Assembly (NCBI RefSeq): GCF_017940685.1
Contig: NZ_JAGAYD010000142.1
Location: forward strand, 1-38,153
Source: Butyrivibrio sp.
Lineage (GTDB): Bacteria; Bacillota; Clostridia; Lachnospirales; Lachnospiraceae
DNA: 38,153 bases
Direction: 5' to 3'
Shown here one piece after another: positions 25,200-33,400 of the stretch; position 1 is the first letter of the stretch; each line of letters begins with the position of its first letter. The notes beneath the pieces were generated by a model that worked only from the letters and a program-made list of their open reading frames with translations, searched no databases and was not told the origin of the DNA. A program made the position numbers and the translations under genes.

Positions 25200-25604
25200 A
25201 TGTTAAAACAGGTATCGATTTACGCAGAGAATAAGAAGGGGTGTTTTCAGAATATCACTGGTCTTTTGAACGACAACAGTATCAATATCCTGGGATCAGT
25301 AACCAATGACTCTGCAGAGTATGGAATCATCAGGATGGTCGTTTCAGATCCTGAAAAATGTGTAGAGGTTCTCAAGAACAACGGTTATATCTGCAAGACC
25401 ACAACAGTACTTGCGGTTGAGTGTCCAGATGAGGTTGGTGCACTTGATAAGATCCTAAAGACACTGTATTCAAGCAATATCAATGTGAATTATATATACC
25501 TTTCATTCAACAGAGATTCAGGTCTCCCTATCATGGTAATGCATACAGAGGATGTAGCCCAGGTGGAGAATATCCTGATAAACAAAGGTTATAACTGCAT
25601 TTGA
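25200..25604 (+). CDS. Tandem ACT-domain protein
   Basis: A 134-aa protein started at ATG 25200 after GGGGAGAGAG; upstream codons overlapping the CheY gene are rejected. Residues about 3-65 and 70-134 each form an ACT domain: KQVSIYAENKKGCFQNITGL and, in the second, VECPDEVGALDKILKTLYSS with the acid-Gly turn that binds amino acids. ACT domains bind small ligands and form dimers; this stand-alone two-domain form is found as an allosteric sensor. The ligand is unknown. A terminator follows at 25611. Confidence 0.88.
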   Translation: MLKQVSIYAENKKGCFQNITGLLNDNSINILGSVTNDSAEYGIIRMVVSDPEKCVEVLKNNGYICKTTTVLAVECPDEVGALDKILKTLYSSNINVNYIYLSFNRDSGLPIMVMHTEDVAQVENILINKGYNCI

Positions 25605-25610
25605 CATCAA

Positions 25611-25638
25611 AAAAGAGTCCCGTAAAAGGACTCTTTTT
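25611..25638. terminator. Intrinsic terminator after the CheY-ACT operon
   Basis: AAAAGAGTCC (25611-25620) and GGACTCTTTT (25628-25637), loop of seven bases, followed by T-rich DNA. An A-run precedes, so it can also serve the convergent sortase gene. Confidence 0.88.
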
Positions 25639-25652
25639 ATTTATTATATAAA

Positions 25653-25664
25653 TGTTATATAACA
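25653..25664. repeat. Exact TGTTATATAACA palindrome
   Basis: An exact copy, ATGTTATATAACAT with its flanks, lies between the CheY-ACT terminator and the end of the sortase gene, in a gap between convergent genes. Confidence 0.55.
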
Positions 25665-25680
25665 TATCTAATACATATAA

Positions 25681-26463
25681 TCAGTTCTGAGCCCAGGCAT
25701 TTACTTTAGCTGCGTGGATCACGAATCTGCGTCCGCTTCCAGATCTTCCACTACAGGTGGAAAGAGTGAGAAGACAAGGATGATTGCTAAGATCTAAGGA
25801 TTCAGGCTTCTTAAATGCAGTATGACTGTAGATATATTTAAGGAAATCCTCGTATTCCTCATCGTTAGTAACAACCTTGTAGGCGTCGCTTCCAACGTTG
25901 GTTACATAGAAAGCGAATATCTGGTACTGATAAATAGCTTTTTCTGTATATACATAGATATAAGGGTTCTGCTTGATGTTTTCCTGATCTTCAGTCTGAT
26001 TGAGCTTTTTGAGCTTACCAAACATGGATCCGTTTCTCATGTTGTGACCAAAAACGATATCGTGATATCCGGTGAAATCTTCAGTACTGAGAACGTCTGT
26101 GAAAAGACACCCTGCCTTATTTGGGGTTCCATCAAAGGTTGTGCGCAGATACTGGTCGATCTCATTTTCGTGAACAACAGGATAACTGATGTCAAAATAA
26201 GGGAAATAGAGCCAGGCCACAAAGTCAGGATTGATGGACTCAAGCTCGCTATATCTTATCTGCATAGGTGGATAGTTGGCACCTTCTGGAAGCTCGCTGG
26301 GTGAAGTCTCTGAAACTACATCATCAATGAGCTCTTCATACTCGGTGTCAGCCACATCGTATTCCTTGTTATCATTATATAAACCGATACTTTCGTAAAC
26401 GATTACCCCAATACATATCAAAAAAACGATTATTCGAAAAACTTTACTTCTAAGAATTTTCAT
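25681..26463 (-). CDS. srtB: Class B sortase
   Basis: A 260-aa extracellular transpeptidase anchored by an N-terminal helix (residues about 9-26). The catalytic triad is visible: H140 in VFGHNM, C237 in TLSTCSGR, and R245/R246 in RRFVIHAAK. The length, the TLSTC motif and the segment between His and Cys resemble SrtB enzymes, which attach proteins to peptidoglycan. AGAGGG lies ten bases before ATG 26463; the longer frame is rejected. No gene with an obvious sorting signal is in the window, so its substrate lies elsewhere. Confidence 0.93.
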   Translation of the reverse strand: MKILRSKVFRIIVFLICIGVIVYESIGLYNDNKEYDVADTEYEELIDDVVSETSPSELPEGANYPPMQIRYSELESINPDFVAWLYFPYFDISYPVVHENEIDQYLRTTFDGTPNKAGCLFTDVLSTEDFTGYHDIVFGHNMRNGSMFGKLKKLNQTEDQENIKQNPYIYVYTEKAIYQYQIFAFYVTNVGSDAYKVVTNDEEYEDFLKYIYSHTAFKKPESLDLSNHPCLLTLSTCSGRSGSGRRFVIHAAKVNAWAQN

Positions 26464-26589
26464 AGTTGGAAACCCTCTCAACACAGTAGTTTCTATATAA
26501 TTCTATATCTCAAAATAATGTAAATCAAGAAAACCTTAAGATATTAGAAAAAATTTAGTTTTTATAGTGATAAAAAAGTATATAATTAA

Positions 26590-26618
26590 TTTATGGTTTA
26601 CCATTAATGCACTATAAT
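26590..26618 (+). promoter_or_regulatory. Candidate promoter of the STAS gene
   Basis: TTTATG (26590-26595) and TATAAT (26613-26618) are 17 bases apart, ending 42 bases before ATG 26661. The spacer holds a short palindrome, TGGTTTACCA. The -10 is perfect and the -35 is weak. Confidence 0.45.
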
Positions 26619-26660
26619 AATATTTGTAATTGTGATAATTCGACTATGGAGGAGAAATTC

Positions 26661-26957
26661 ATGACTATTAACAAAACACTAAACGGAAGCGAGCTTACAA
26701 TATCCCTTACAGGAAGGCTTGACACAACAACTGCTCCACAGCTGGATGATGAGCTCAAGACATCGCTTGAAGGTGTAGAAAAGCTGAGCTTTGATTTCTC
26801 AGGGCTTGAGTATATTTCTTCAGCAGGACTCAGAGTTCTTTTGTCTGCTCAGAAGGTTATGAATAAGCAGGGCAGCATGATCGTTAAGAACGTAAGTGAA
26901 GAGATCAGTGAAATATTTGAAGTTACAGGATTTGTAGATATCCTTACAATCGAGTGA
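26661..26957 (+). CDS. STAS-domain anti-sigma factor antagonist
   Basis: A 98-aa SpoIIAA/RsbV-like protein started at ATG 26661 after GGAGGAG. The core LTISLTGRLDTTTAPQL and the phosphorylation loop LEYISSAGLRVLL (S53/S54 near residue 54) are typical. In partner switching, the unphosphorylated form releases a sigma factor or other target from its kinase. The next gene but one short gap encodes a GHKL ATPase of RsbW type. A terminator (26965-26998) lies between them, so STAS may be made in excess, as expected for an antagonist. Confidence 0.93.
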   Translation: MTINKTLNGSELTISLTGRLDTTTAPQLDDELKTSLEGVEKLSFDFSGLEYISSAGLRVLLSAQKVMNKQGSMIVKNVSEEISEIFEVTGFVDILTIE

Positions 26958-26964
26958 TGATGAT

Positions 26965-26998
26965 AAAGCCTTTCTTCATCAAAGAGAAAGGCTTTTTT
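26965..26998 (+). terminator. Intrinsic terminator between STAS and HATPase genes
   Basis: AAGCCTTTCTT (26966-26976) and AGAGAAAGGCTT (26983-26994), imperfect 10-bp stem, followed by TTTT. It separates genes expected to act together and probably allows partial readthrough. Confidence 0.8.
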
Positions 26999-27023
26999 GT
27001 AGCAGCCTAAAAAGGACATGAAT

Positions 27024-27431
27024 ATGAAAGAACTAAAGATCGACGCTACAATTCAAAACCTGGATGAAGTGCTGGCTTTTCTCGATGGTGAGCTTGAAGC
27101 TATGGAATGCGGAATGAAGGAGCAGATCCAGCTTGATGTAGCTGTTGAGGAGATATTTGTCAATATAGCAAGCTACGCCTATACACCAAATACAGGCTAT
27201 GCACTGATACAGATCAATGAACTGGGCGACCCTAAGAGGGTACAGATCACTTTCGTTGACGAAGGTGTTCCATATGATCCCCTTGCCAAGGAGGACCCAG
27301 ATGTTACTTTGTCCGCAGAAGAGAGACAGATCGGCGGGCTTGGTATTTATATGGTCAAAAAGAGCATGGACAACATGACCTATGATTATAAGGATAATAA
27401 GAATATCCTGACTATTGAAAAGAATATCTGA
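27024..27431 (+). CDS. GHKL ATPase, RsbW-like anti-sigma kinase
   Basis: A 135-aa serine-kinase-type HATPase. Start ATG 27024 has AAAGGA seven bases upstream; the ATG at 27018 lies too close to that site. The N-box is VEEIFVNIASYAY (41-53, E43 and N47), followed by FVDEGVPYDP (G1-like) and GGLGIYMVKKSMD (G2 lid, 104 onwards). It would bind and phosphorylate the STAS protein at 26661 and bind a target such as a sigma factor. No sigma factor gene is in the window. Confidence 0.9.
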   Translation: MKELKIDATIQNLDEVLAFLDGELEAMECGMKEQIQLDVAVEEIFVNIASYAYTPNTGYALIQINELGDPKRVQITFVDEGVPYDPLAKEDPDVTLSAEERQIGGLGIYMVKKSMDNMTYDYKDNKNILTIEKNI

Positions 27432-27452
27432 TAACACGCTGGGGGCGTTATC

Positions 27453-28439
27453 ATGCCAAAGGGAAGCAATCAAAAGCTTAAACTCTATTACTTATACAAA
27501 ATACTTCACGACAAGACAGACGATAACCATAAGCTTACGATGCCTGAGATCCAGGAGCATCTGGAGGCAGTAGACGTCACAGCAGACAGAAAGAGTCTTT
27601 ACGATGATCTAAATGCCCTTAGAGAGCTTGGATTTGATGTCATCGGTGAAAAAGATGGCAGAAACTTCTACTATCACATGGGTAGCAAAGAGCTCGAAAT
27701 AGCCGAGCTCAAACTTCTTGTGGACGCGATTCAGTCGTCCAAATTCATTACGGAAAAGAAATCGAGTGAACTTATCAAGAAGCTTACAGGTTTTGTAAGT
27801 GATTTTGAGGCGTCCGGACTTAAGCGACAGGTTGTGGTCCAGGGACGTATCAAAACCATGAATGAAAGCATCTACTATACCGTAGATGAGCTTCATAGCG
27901 CCATCAGCTACAACAAGATGATCAAATTCGATTATCTTAAGTGGAACCTCAAAAAAGAGATGGTGAAAAGAAAAGATGAGAAGTACGAGGTAAGTCCCTG
28001 GGCCCTTAGCTGGGACGACGAAAACTATTACCTCATCGCATATGATGCAGAAGCAGACAAGATCAAGCATTACAGGGTCGACAAGATCCGAAATGTGGAG
28101 ATTTTGGAGTCTAAGCGTCAGGGAAAAGAGCATTTCCAGAATTTTGATATGGCAGCCTACGCCAGGATGAATTTTGGTATGTTTGGCGGAAAAGAAGTAA
28201 AGGTAAAGCTTAGATTTTCCAATGACATTGTTGGCGTTCTTTTAGACAGGTTTGGAAAAGACATTACCATAAGGCCTACTAATGAAGAGGACTGGTCAGA
28301 AGCCAACGTTGATGTGGCTCTGTCAGATCAGTTCCTGGGATGGGTCTTTTCCCTTGGGACCAATATCAAGATTGTTGGACCAGAGGAAGTGGTACAGAGA
28401 TTTACAAGTGATATTAACGCGATTAAAGGCATGTATTAG
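27453..28439 (+). CDS. WYL-domain transcriptional regulator
   Basis: A 328-aa protein. Residues 1-80 contain a winged helix (TMPEIQEHLE, VTADRKSLYDDLNALRELGFDV), residues about 140-225 a WYL domain with VSPWALSWDDENYYLIAYD and HYRVDKIRNV, and the end is a WCX-like dimer domain (about 255-328). The usual Trp of the WYL core is Tyr here (YYL). Such regulators sense nucleic acids or nucleotide ligands and repress genes nearby. The start, ATG 27453, follows GCTGGGGGCG. It is 21 bases after the HATPase gene, so probably in the same transcript. Confidence 0.88.
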   Translation: MPKGSNQKLKLYYLYKILHDKTDDNHKLTMPEIQEHLEAVDVTADRKSLYDDLNALRELGFDVIGEKDGRNFYYHMGSKELEIAELKLLVDAIQSSKFITEKKSSELIKKLTGFVSDFEASGLKRQVVVQGRIKTMNESIYYTVDELHSAISYNKMIKFDYLKWNLKKEMVKRKDEKYEVSPWALSWDDENYYLIAYDAEADKIKHYRVDKIRNVEILESKRQGKEHFQNFDMAAYARMNFGMFGGKEVKVKLRFSNDIVGVLLDRFGKDITIRPTNEEDWSEANVDVALSDQFLGWVFSLGTNIKIVGPEEVVQRFTSDINAIKGMY

Positions 28440-28470
28440 CTTCTAAAATTAAATTGTTGGGGAAATTATA

Positions 28471-28938
28471 GTGGAAATAAGAAGAGCTCAAAAAAAGGAC
28501 GTAGAAGGCATTTTAAAGCTGCTTGTGCAGGTGAACATGGTCCATCATGTTGGAAGACCTGATCTTTTTAAGGGACCAACTACTAAATATTCCAAGGAGG
28601 AGCTTAATGAGCTGATCCTTCAGGATGATAAGCCAATATTTGTGTGTGTCCAGGACGAAGAAGTTCTTGGGCACGCTTTTTGCGTTTTTCAGGAACACAA
28701 AGGCGAAAGGCTTTTGGAAGACTGCAAGACTCTTTATATCGACGATATCTGTGTTGATGAAAACAGAAGAGGAGAGAGCGTTGGAAAAAAGCTCTACAGC
28801 TATGTTGAAGAGTTTGCGAAAAAAGAAGGCTGTCACAATATAACCTTAAATGTCTGGGAGTGTAATCCCGGTGCCAGAGCGTTTTACGAGAAAATGGGCA
28901 TGGGAGTACAAAAAACAGGCATGGAAAAGCTACTGTAA
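28471..28938 (+). CDS. GNAT-family N-acetyltransferase
   Basis: A 155-aa acetyltransferase with GTG start at 28471 and TTGGGGA about nine bases upstream. The acetyl-CoA site is IDDICVDENRRGESVGKKLY with the R/Q-x-x-G-x-G/A style loop. The closing NVWECNPGARAFYEKMGM is the standard last motif. The substrate is unknown. Its final nine bases overlap the end of the convergent MATE gene. It lies 31 bases after the WYL gene, so it may belong to the same operon. Confidence 0.9.
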   Translation: MEIRRAQKKDVEGILKLLVQVNMVHHVGRPDLFKGPTTKYSKEELNELILQDDKPIFVCVQDEEVLGHAFCVFQEHKGERLLEDCKTLYIDDICVDENRRGESVGKKLYSYVEEFAKKEGCHNITLNVWECNPGARAFYEKMGMGVQKTGMEKLL

Positions 28939-30351
28939 CTGGACCTTCACAATTCTTGACCTGCTTACAGGCTTGAAATACAGACGAAGAAGAAACAGAG
29001 CGCCCCTTACTGTGATATCGATGCACATTGCGGTCCAAACGCCAGGAAGGCCAATTCTTGGAGCCAGGATCGATGCAAGGGTAAGGCGGACAGCCCACAT
29101 ACTGATGAAATTGATGACTGATGGGCCTAGAGTGTCGCCAGCTCCCCTAAATACACCAGTTCCTACGATTGATGCAGCAAACATAGGCTCTGCGAAGGCT
29201 TCGATGCGAAGAACCTTGACGCCCAGGGCCTGGATCTCAGGATCCTTGGTCATAAGTCCAAGAAGCTGCGGTGCAAATACATACATCAGGATTCCTGTTC
29301 CTGTCATAACAAGCATTCCAAGAGCTGTTGCAAGCCACCCAAGGCGGTTTGCAAGCTTTTTTCTTCCTGCGCCAAGTGTCTGGCCAATGATGGCTGTTGC
29401 GGCGCTGGCTATGCCATATCCAGGCATATAGCAAAGTCCCTCTGCTGTAATTGAAAAAGAGTTGGCTGCAAGAGCTATGTTACCAAGTGGTGATACGATC
29501 TTTGTTACCATTACGTAGCCTATGCCCATGATCCCCTGCTCGATACCGACAGGAATTGCAATCTTAACAGCTGTCTGAAGCTCGGACAGAGTAAATGGTA
29601 CCTTGGCTTCTTTTCTAAGGTGCAGGAGAGGCGAGCGGACAAGCAGAAAATATAGCATAACAACCGCTATGAATCCCTCAGACATGGCTGTACCAAGGGC
29701 TGCTCCGGCTATTCCAAGGCCTGCGCCTGGTATCACGAGTTTTTTTCCAAAAATGATTGCTGGTCTTGTGGGGAAGATCAAGATAAAGTTGAAAAATACG
29801 TTAAGAAAGCATCCTATAACGTTGAGGATGCTGGGAGTCCTGATATTACCGCTGCACTGGAGCATTCCTGAAGATACGCCGCACAGGTGTATGAGTGGAA
29901 GAGCAGCGCCAAAAATGCGGAAATATGTGGTGGAACCTTTAGCTATAGTCTCATTTCCTCCAAGCCAGAAGGGGAGGCTCTTACTGATAGCAAGGCAGAT
30001 AAGGGCGATAGTAAGGCTAAAACACAAAACTGCAATAAGGCCGTGCTTTGCAATTCCTCTTGCCTTGGCATCGTTCTTGGCACCGATAGAGTGGGCTACC
30101 TGAACGGTAAAACCGGTGCTTACAGCGTTGCAGATACCGCCAATAAGCCAGGTGGTAGAAGAAACAAGGCCTATTGCAGCTGAAGGGTCTGCCCCAAGCC
30201 TTCCTACCATTGACTGGTCAACATATTCCATTATCACTGTGGAAATTTGTGAAAAGATAGCGGGAATACTGAGCATGGTTATCATGATCACCTGCTCAGC
30301 AAAAGTCATTTCCTCGCCATTTCTGATCTTCTCAAAATAATCAACTTTCAT
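28930..30351 (-). CDS. MATE-family efflux protein, second gene of the feoAB operon
   Basis: A 473-aa membrane protein with about 12 helices. MATE features: YVDQSMVGRLGADPSAAIGL near residue 44, and QGIMGIGYVMVTKIVSPLGN in the second half. Its ATG 30351 overlaps the feoAB stop by one base (TAATG), so it is translationally coupled with an iron(II) importer and lies under the same leader. Metal, siderophore or stress efflux is conceivable, but the substrate is unknown. Confidence 0.92.
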   Translation of the reverse strand: MKVDYFEKIRNGEEMTFAEQVIMITMLSIPAIFSQISTVIMEYVDQSMVGRLGADPSAAIGLVSSTTWLIGGICNAVSTGFTVQVAHSIGAKNDAKARGIAKHGLIAVLCFSLTIALICLAISKSLPFWLGGNETIAKGSTTYFRIFGAALPLIHLCGVSSGMLQCSGNIRTPSILNVIGCFLNVFFNFILIFPTRPAIIFGKKLVIPGAGLGIAGAALGTAMSEGFIAVVMLYFLLVRSPLLHLRKEAKVPFTLSELQTAVKIAIPVGIEQGIMGIGYVMVTKIVSPLGNIALAANSFSITAEGLCYMPGYGIASAATAIIGQTLGAGRKKLANRLGWLATALGMLVMTGTGILMYVFAPQLLGLMTKDPEIQALGVKVLRIEAFAEPMFAASIVGTGVFRGAGDTLGPSVINFISMWAVRLTLASILAPRIGLPGVWTAMCIDITVRGALFLLRLYFKPVSRSRIVKVQLQ

Positions 30352-32693
30352 TACTGCATTCCTAAAGCCATTCCAATTAGTCTAACAATAAGGGCTGCCA
30401 GCCATGCGACACTGCACTGCCACAAAACTACGCAAAGAGCCCATTTTTTTCCAAGTTCTCTTGATATTGCAGCTACTGCAGCAACACAAGGAGTATAAAG
30501 GAGACTGAATGTTAGCATTGATGCGGCTGACAGAGCTCCAAGGGATGCAAGGCCGTCGCTAAAGAGGGTTTCCATAACGGAAACGACACTTTCCTTTGCC
30601 ATGAATCCACTGACAAGGGAGGTTACGATCCTCCAGTCTCCAAGGCCGATTGGCCTCATAACTGGCACAAGTATGCCAGAAATTGCAGCAAGGATGCTGC
30701 TGTGTGAATCTGCCACCAGGTTAAGGCCAAAGTCAAAGCTCTTAAGGAACCATACAACAATGGTTGCAACCAGGATTATAGAAAAGGCACGGCTTAAGAA
30801 GTCCTTGGCCTTCTCCCACAGAAGAAGTATCACGCTTTTGGGGGTGGGGATACGGTAATTTGGAAGCTCCATAACAAATGGAACTGCCTCGCCCTTAAAC
30901 AGTGTGTTCTTTAAAAGGTAAGCCATGATGATGGCTGTAATTATGCCAAGAAGGTACAGTCCTGTGATGATGATCCAGCTCTGCCTTGGGAAAAAGGCTG
31001 CTACGAAAAATCCGTAGATAGGGAGCTTGGCGGTACAGGACATAAATGGCGTCAAAAGTATGGTCATCTTGCGGTCTCGCTCACTTGGAAGGGTTCTTGT
31101 GGACATAACTGCAGGAACTGTGCAGCCAAATCCAAGGAGCATAGGCACAATGCTGCGGCCTGAAAGACCCATGTGCCTAAGGAGCTTATCCATTACAAAG
31201 GCGACTCTTGCGATGTATCCGCTGTCTTCTAACATGGACAGGAAGAAGAACAGGATGACGATGATAGGAAGGAAGCTGACAACAGTGCCCACACCTTCAA
31301 ATATTCCATCAAGTATAAGGCTCTGGATAGTGGCATTTACTCCTGTCATCACCATGGTGGAGTGGATAAGTTCTTTAAGTGAATCTATGGCAACCTCCAA
31401 CAGGCCTTGGAAAAATGGACCTATCAGGAAAAATGTCAGGTAAAAGACAAGTGCCATTATGTCAATAAACATCGGTATTGCAGTATATCTGCCAGTGAGG
31501 ACTTTGTCAATCTTCTGACTTCGAATATGTTCTTTGCTTACGTGGGGCTTGATGACACAGTTGTCACACACTCTTTTTATGTAGTCAAAACGCATGTTGG
31601 CTATAGCTGCACTGTGGTCAAGTCCGCACTCTTTTTCCATCTGAAGTATAATGTGCTCAAGAAGCTCTTTTTCATTGGTATCAAGGCCCAGCTTGTCAGC
31701 CATTTCCTCTTCGCCTTCAAGGAGCTTGCTTGCAGCAAAACTGACAGGTATATCAGCAGCCTTGGCGTGGTCCTCTATAAGGTGGCTCACAGCGTGGAAA
31801 GCCCTGTGAACGGCGCCGCCTCTGTCGTCAGGGCTACAGAAATCCTGTGGGATAGGGCGCTCTTGGTTTCTGGCAACGTGAATCGCGTGGCGCACAAGCT
31901 CGTCAACGCCTTCATTCTTGGCAGCTGAAATTGGAACTACAGGAACACCAAGCATTGCCTCCATGGTGTTAACGTCAACAGTTCCACCATTTCCCCGCAT
32001 TTCATCCATCATGTTAAGGGCAACTACCATGGGAATGTTCATCCTAAGAAGCTGCATTGTCAGATAGAGGTTACGTTCTATGTTGGTGGCATCAACGATA
32101 TTTATGATGCCCTTTGGTTTTTCTTCAAGAACAAAATTCCTGGAAACCTGCTCCTCGCTTGAATATGGAGACATTGAGTAGATTCCTGGAAGGTCAGTTA
32201 TAAGGGTATCCTCGTGGCCCCTGATCACACCGTCTTTCCTGTCCACAGTAACTCCAGGGAAGTTACCTACGTGTTGGTTAGATCCTGTGAGCTGGTTGAA
32301 AAGAGAAGTCTTGCCGCTATTCTGGTTACCAACAAGGGCAAAAGTAAGCGTTGTTCCAGCAGGAAGTGGATCTCCGCTTCCCTTTGGGTGGAATCTTCCT
32401 TCTTCACCAAGTCCCGGGTGCTCAGTTTTCTTTAAGGTCTTTGGGGCATCGTCTTCCAAAGCGCCTTTTTCTATAGACTCTATTTCTATTTGCTGTGCGT
32501 CAGCAAGGCGCAGAGTGAGCTCATACCCATGGATCCGAAGCTCCATTGGGTCTCCCATAGGTGCAAATTTAATTGTAGTTACCTCTGCTCCTGGGATAAC
32601 ACCCATGTCAAGAAAGTGTTGACGGAGGGCACCCTGGCCCCCTACAGTAAGAATCCGGGCTGACTGACCCGGCTTTAAAGCGTTTAAGTTCAT
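30351..32693 (-). CDS. feoB: FeoA-FeoB fusion, ferrous iron transporter
   Basis: A 780-aa protein started at ATG 32693 (GAGG upstream); the longer frame runs through a terminator and is rejected. Residues 1-73 are a FeoA SH3-like domain (MNLNALKPGQSARILTVGGQ), then a Lys/Pro linker, then the GTPase domain with G1 GNQNSGKTS (122-130), switch GNFPGVTVD (143-151), G3 DLPG (167-170) and G4 NMMD. The membrane part follows, with gate Cys in GFGCTVPAV. FeoB imports Fe2+. A separate FeoA is usual; fusion to FeoB is common in some anaerobes. It is co-transcribed with the MATE gene behind the leader at 32741-32876. Confidence 0.95.
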   Translation of the reverse strand: MNLNALKPGQSARILTVGGQGALRQHFLDMGVIPGAEVTTIKFAPMGDPMELRIHGYELTLRLADAQQIEIESIEKGALEDDAPKTLKKTEHPGLGEEGRFHPKGSGDPLPAGTTLTFALVGNQNSGKTSLFNQLTGSNQHVGNFPGVTVDRKDGVIRGHEDTLITDLPGIYSMSPYSSEEQVSRNFVLEEKPKGIINIVDATNIERNLYLTMQLLRMNIPMVVALNMMDEMRGNGGTVDVNTMEAMLGVPVVPISAAKNEGVDELVRHAIHVARNQERPIPQDFCSPDDRGGAVHRAFHAVSHLIEDHAKAADIPVSFAASKLLEGEEEMADKLGLDTNEKELLEHIILQMEKECGLDHSAAIANMRFDYIKRVCDNCVIKPHVSKEHIRSQKIDKVLTGRYTAIPMFIDIMALVFYLTFFLIGPFFQGLLEVAIDSLKELIHSTMVMTGVNATIQSLILDGIFEGVGTVVSFLPIIVILFFFLSMLEDSGYIARVAFVMDKLLRHMGLSGRSIVPMLLGFGCTVPAVMSTRTLPSERDRKMTILLTPFMSCTAKLPIYGFFVAAFFPRQSWIIITGLYLLGIITAIIMAYLLKNTLFKGEAVPFVMELPNYRIPTPKSVILLLWEKAKDFLSRAFSIILVATIVVWFLKSFDFGLNLVADSHSSILAAISGILVPVMRPIGLGDWRIVTSLVSGFMAKESVVSVMETLFSDGLASLGALSAASMLTFSLLYTPCVAAVAAISRELGKKWALCVVLWQCSVAWLAALIVRLIGMALGMQ

Positions 32694-32740
32694 ATTGATT
32701 TTCCTCTTACCAAAGAAAATACCACATTTTAAGACACAAT

Positions 32741-32770
32741 AAAAGAGCTGGTATAGTAGCCAGCTCTTTT
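32741..32770 (-). terminator. Attenuator hairpin upstream of feoAB
   Basis: AAAAGAGCTGG and CCAGCTCTTTT form a perfect 11-bp stem around an eight-base loop (AAAAGAGCTG at 32741, CAGCTCTTTT to 32770). On the reverse strand it ends with TTTTATTG. It lies 47 bases before the feoAB start and has no gene before it, so it is a premature terminator in the leader. Confidence 0.85.
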
Positions 32771-32876
32771 CATGCCCGTTAAGGGCGTCCATCCGGTAGA
32801 AAAAGTTCTACGCTTTGGAAGTCAGCTGCAGTGACGCAGGTTAACTCCCTTCATGGATATTATTTCTAATTCCATA
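32771..32876 (-). ncRNA. Structured leader RNA of feoAB, possible metal riboswitch
   Basis: Reading leftward, the leader has four hairpins: ATGGA/TCCAT (32853-32875), CTGC/GCAG (32826-32839), GTAG/CTAC (32796-32811) and GCCC/GGGC (32774-32786), directly before the attenuator. Conserved-looking single strands are GAAGGGAGTTAACC and TACCGGATGGAC. The GGGAGT and ACCGG..GAC words resemble the Mn2+-sensing yybP-ykoY class, but I cannot match the full consensus. Another metal-sensing class, such as NiCo/iron(II), is not excluded. Position suggests iron-dependent control of feoAB-MATE. Confidence 0.55.
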
Positions 32877-33093
32877 CACCCCTCCTGATCCACAAAATAC
32901 AACATCTTGTATTCTATACTGGAATTATATACTACATGTTCAAAAAATAGTATTAAAATAATATAAAATTTTATAAAAGATTAAGGTTTCTTTTATCATA
33001 AATAACGCATGCTATATATCATGACGTGATATTATAGTATGTATGAAATTATCGTTATTATGATATTTCAAAAAACACTTTAAGGAGATTGAC

Positions 33094-33399
33094 ATGGCGG
33101 GAAGAGAAGAACTTATCAATCAGCTTGCAGCCAAGATGGGCGCTGGAGATTTTGCACAGACAAAATACACTGAGTCAAGGTATGATGCTCAGACAGGAAC
33201 TCTTTATTGTGACGGTATCATGATCACTAAGCCAGTCATTGAGAAGGCGGAGCAGTATTTTAAGAATTTGAAATCGAAATGCAGCTATACAGACCCTGCT
33301 TCCAGAGAAATGGCAATGATATATCAGGTTGCCATAGAAGGTATAAAGGTCATCCGTGCTAGCGGACAAGAAACAATGAAGGAAGACAGGAGCAATTAA
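33094..33399 (+). CDS. Hypothetical protein coupled to an EAL phosphodiesterase
   Basis: A 101-aa soluble protein; AAGGAG lies seven bases before ATG 33094. It opens MAGREELINQLAAKMGAGDF and ends with basic ETMKEDRSN. It has no membrane segment and no known motif, and looks mainly helical with a Tyr/Cys-containing middle (KNLKSKCSYTDPASREMA). It stops one base before the phosphodiesterase start, so the two are translated together and it may be a partner or regulator of that enzyme. Confidence 0.65.
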   Translation: MAGREELINQLAAKMGAGDFAQTKYTESRYDAQTGTLYCDGIMITKPVIEKAEQYFKNLKSKCSYTDPASREMAMIYQVAIEGIKVIRASGQETMKEDRSN

Positions 33400-33400
33400 T

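Noticed and set aside
31407-31928. 173-codon forward frame antisense to feoB
   Set aside because: Shadow frame of the feoB membrane and GTPase coding sequence; no domain seen and no ribosome site.
32694-32792. Extended N-terminus of FeoAB starting at 32792
   Set aside because: It would translate through the attenuator hairpin, and a good ribosome site and FeoA start lie at 32693.
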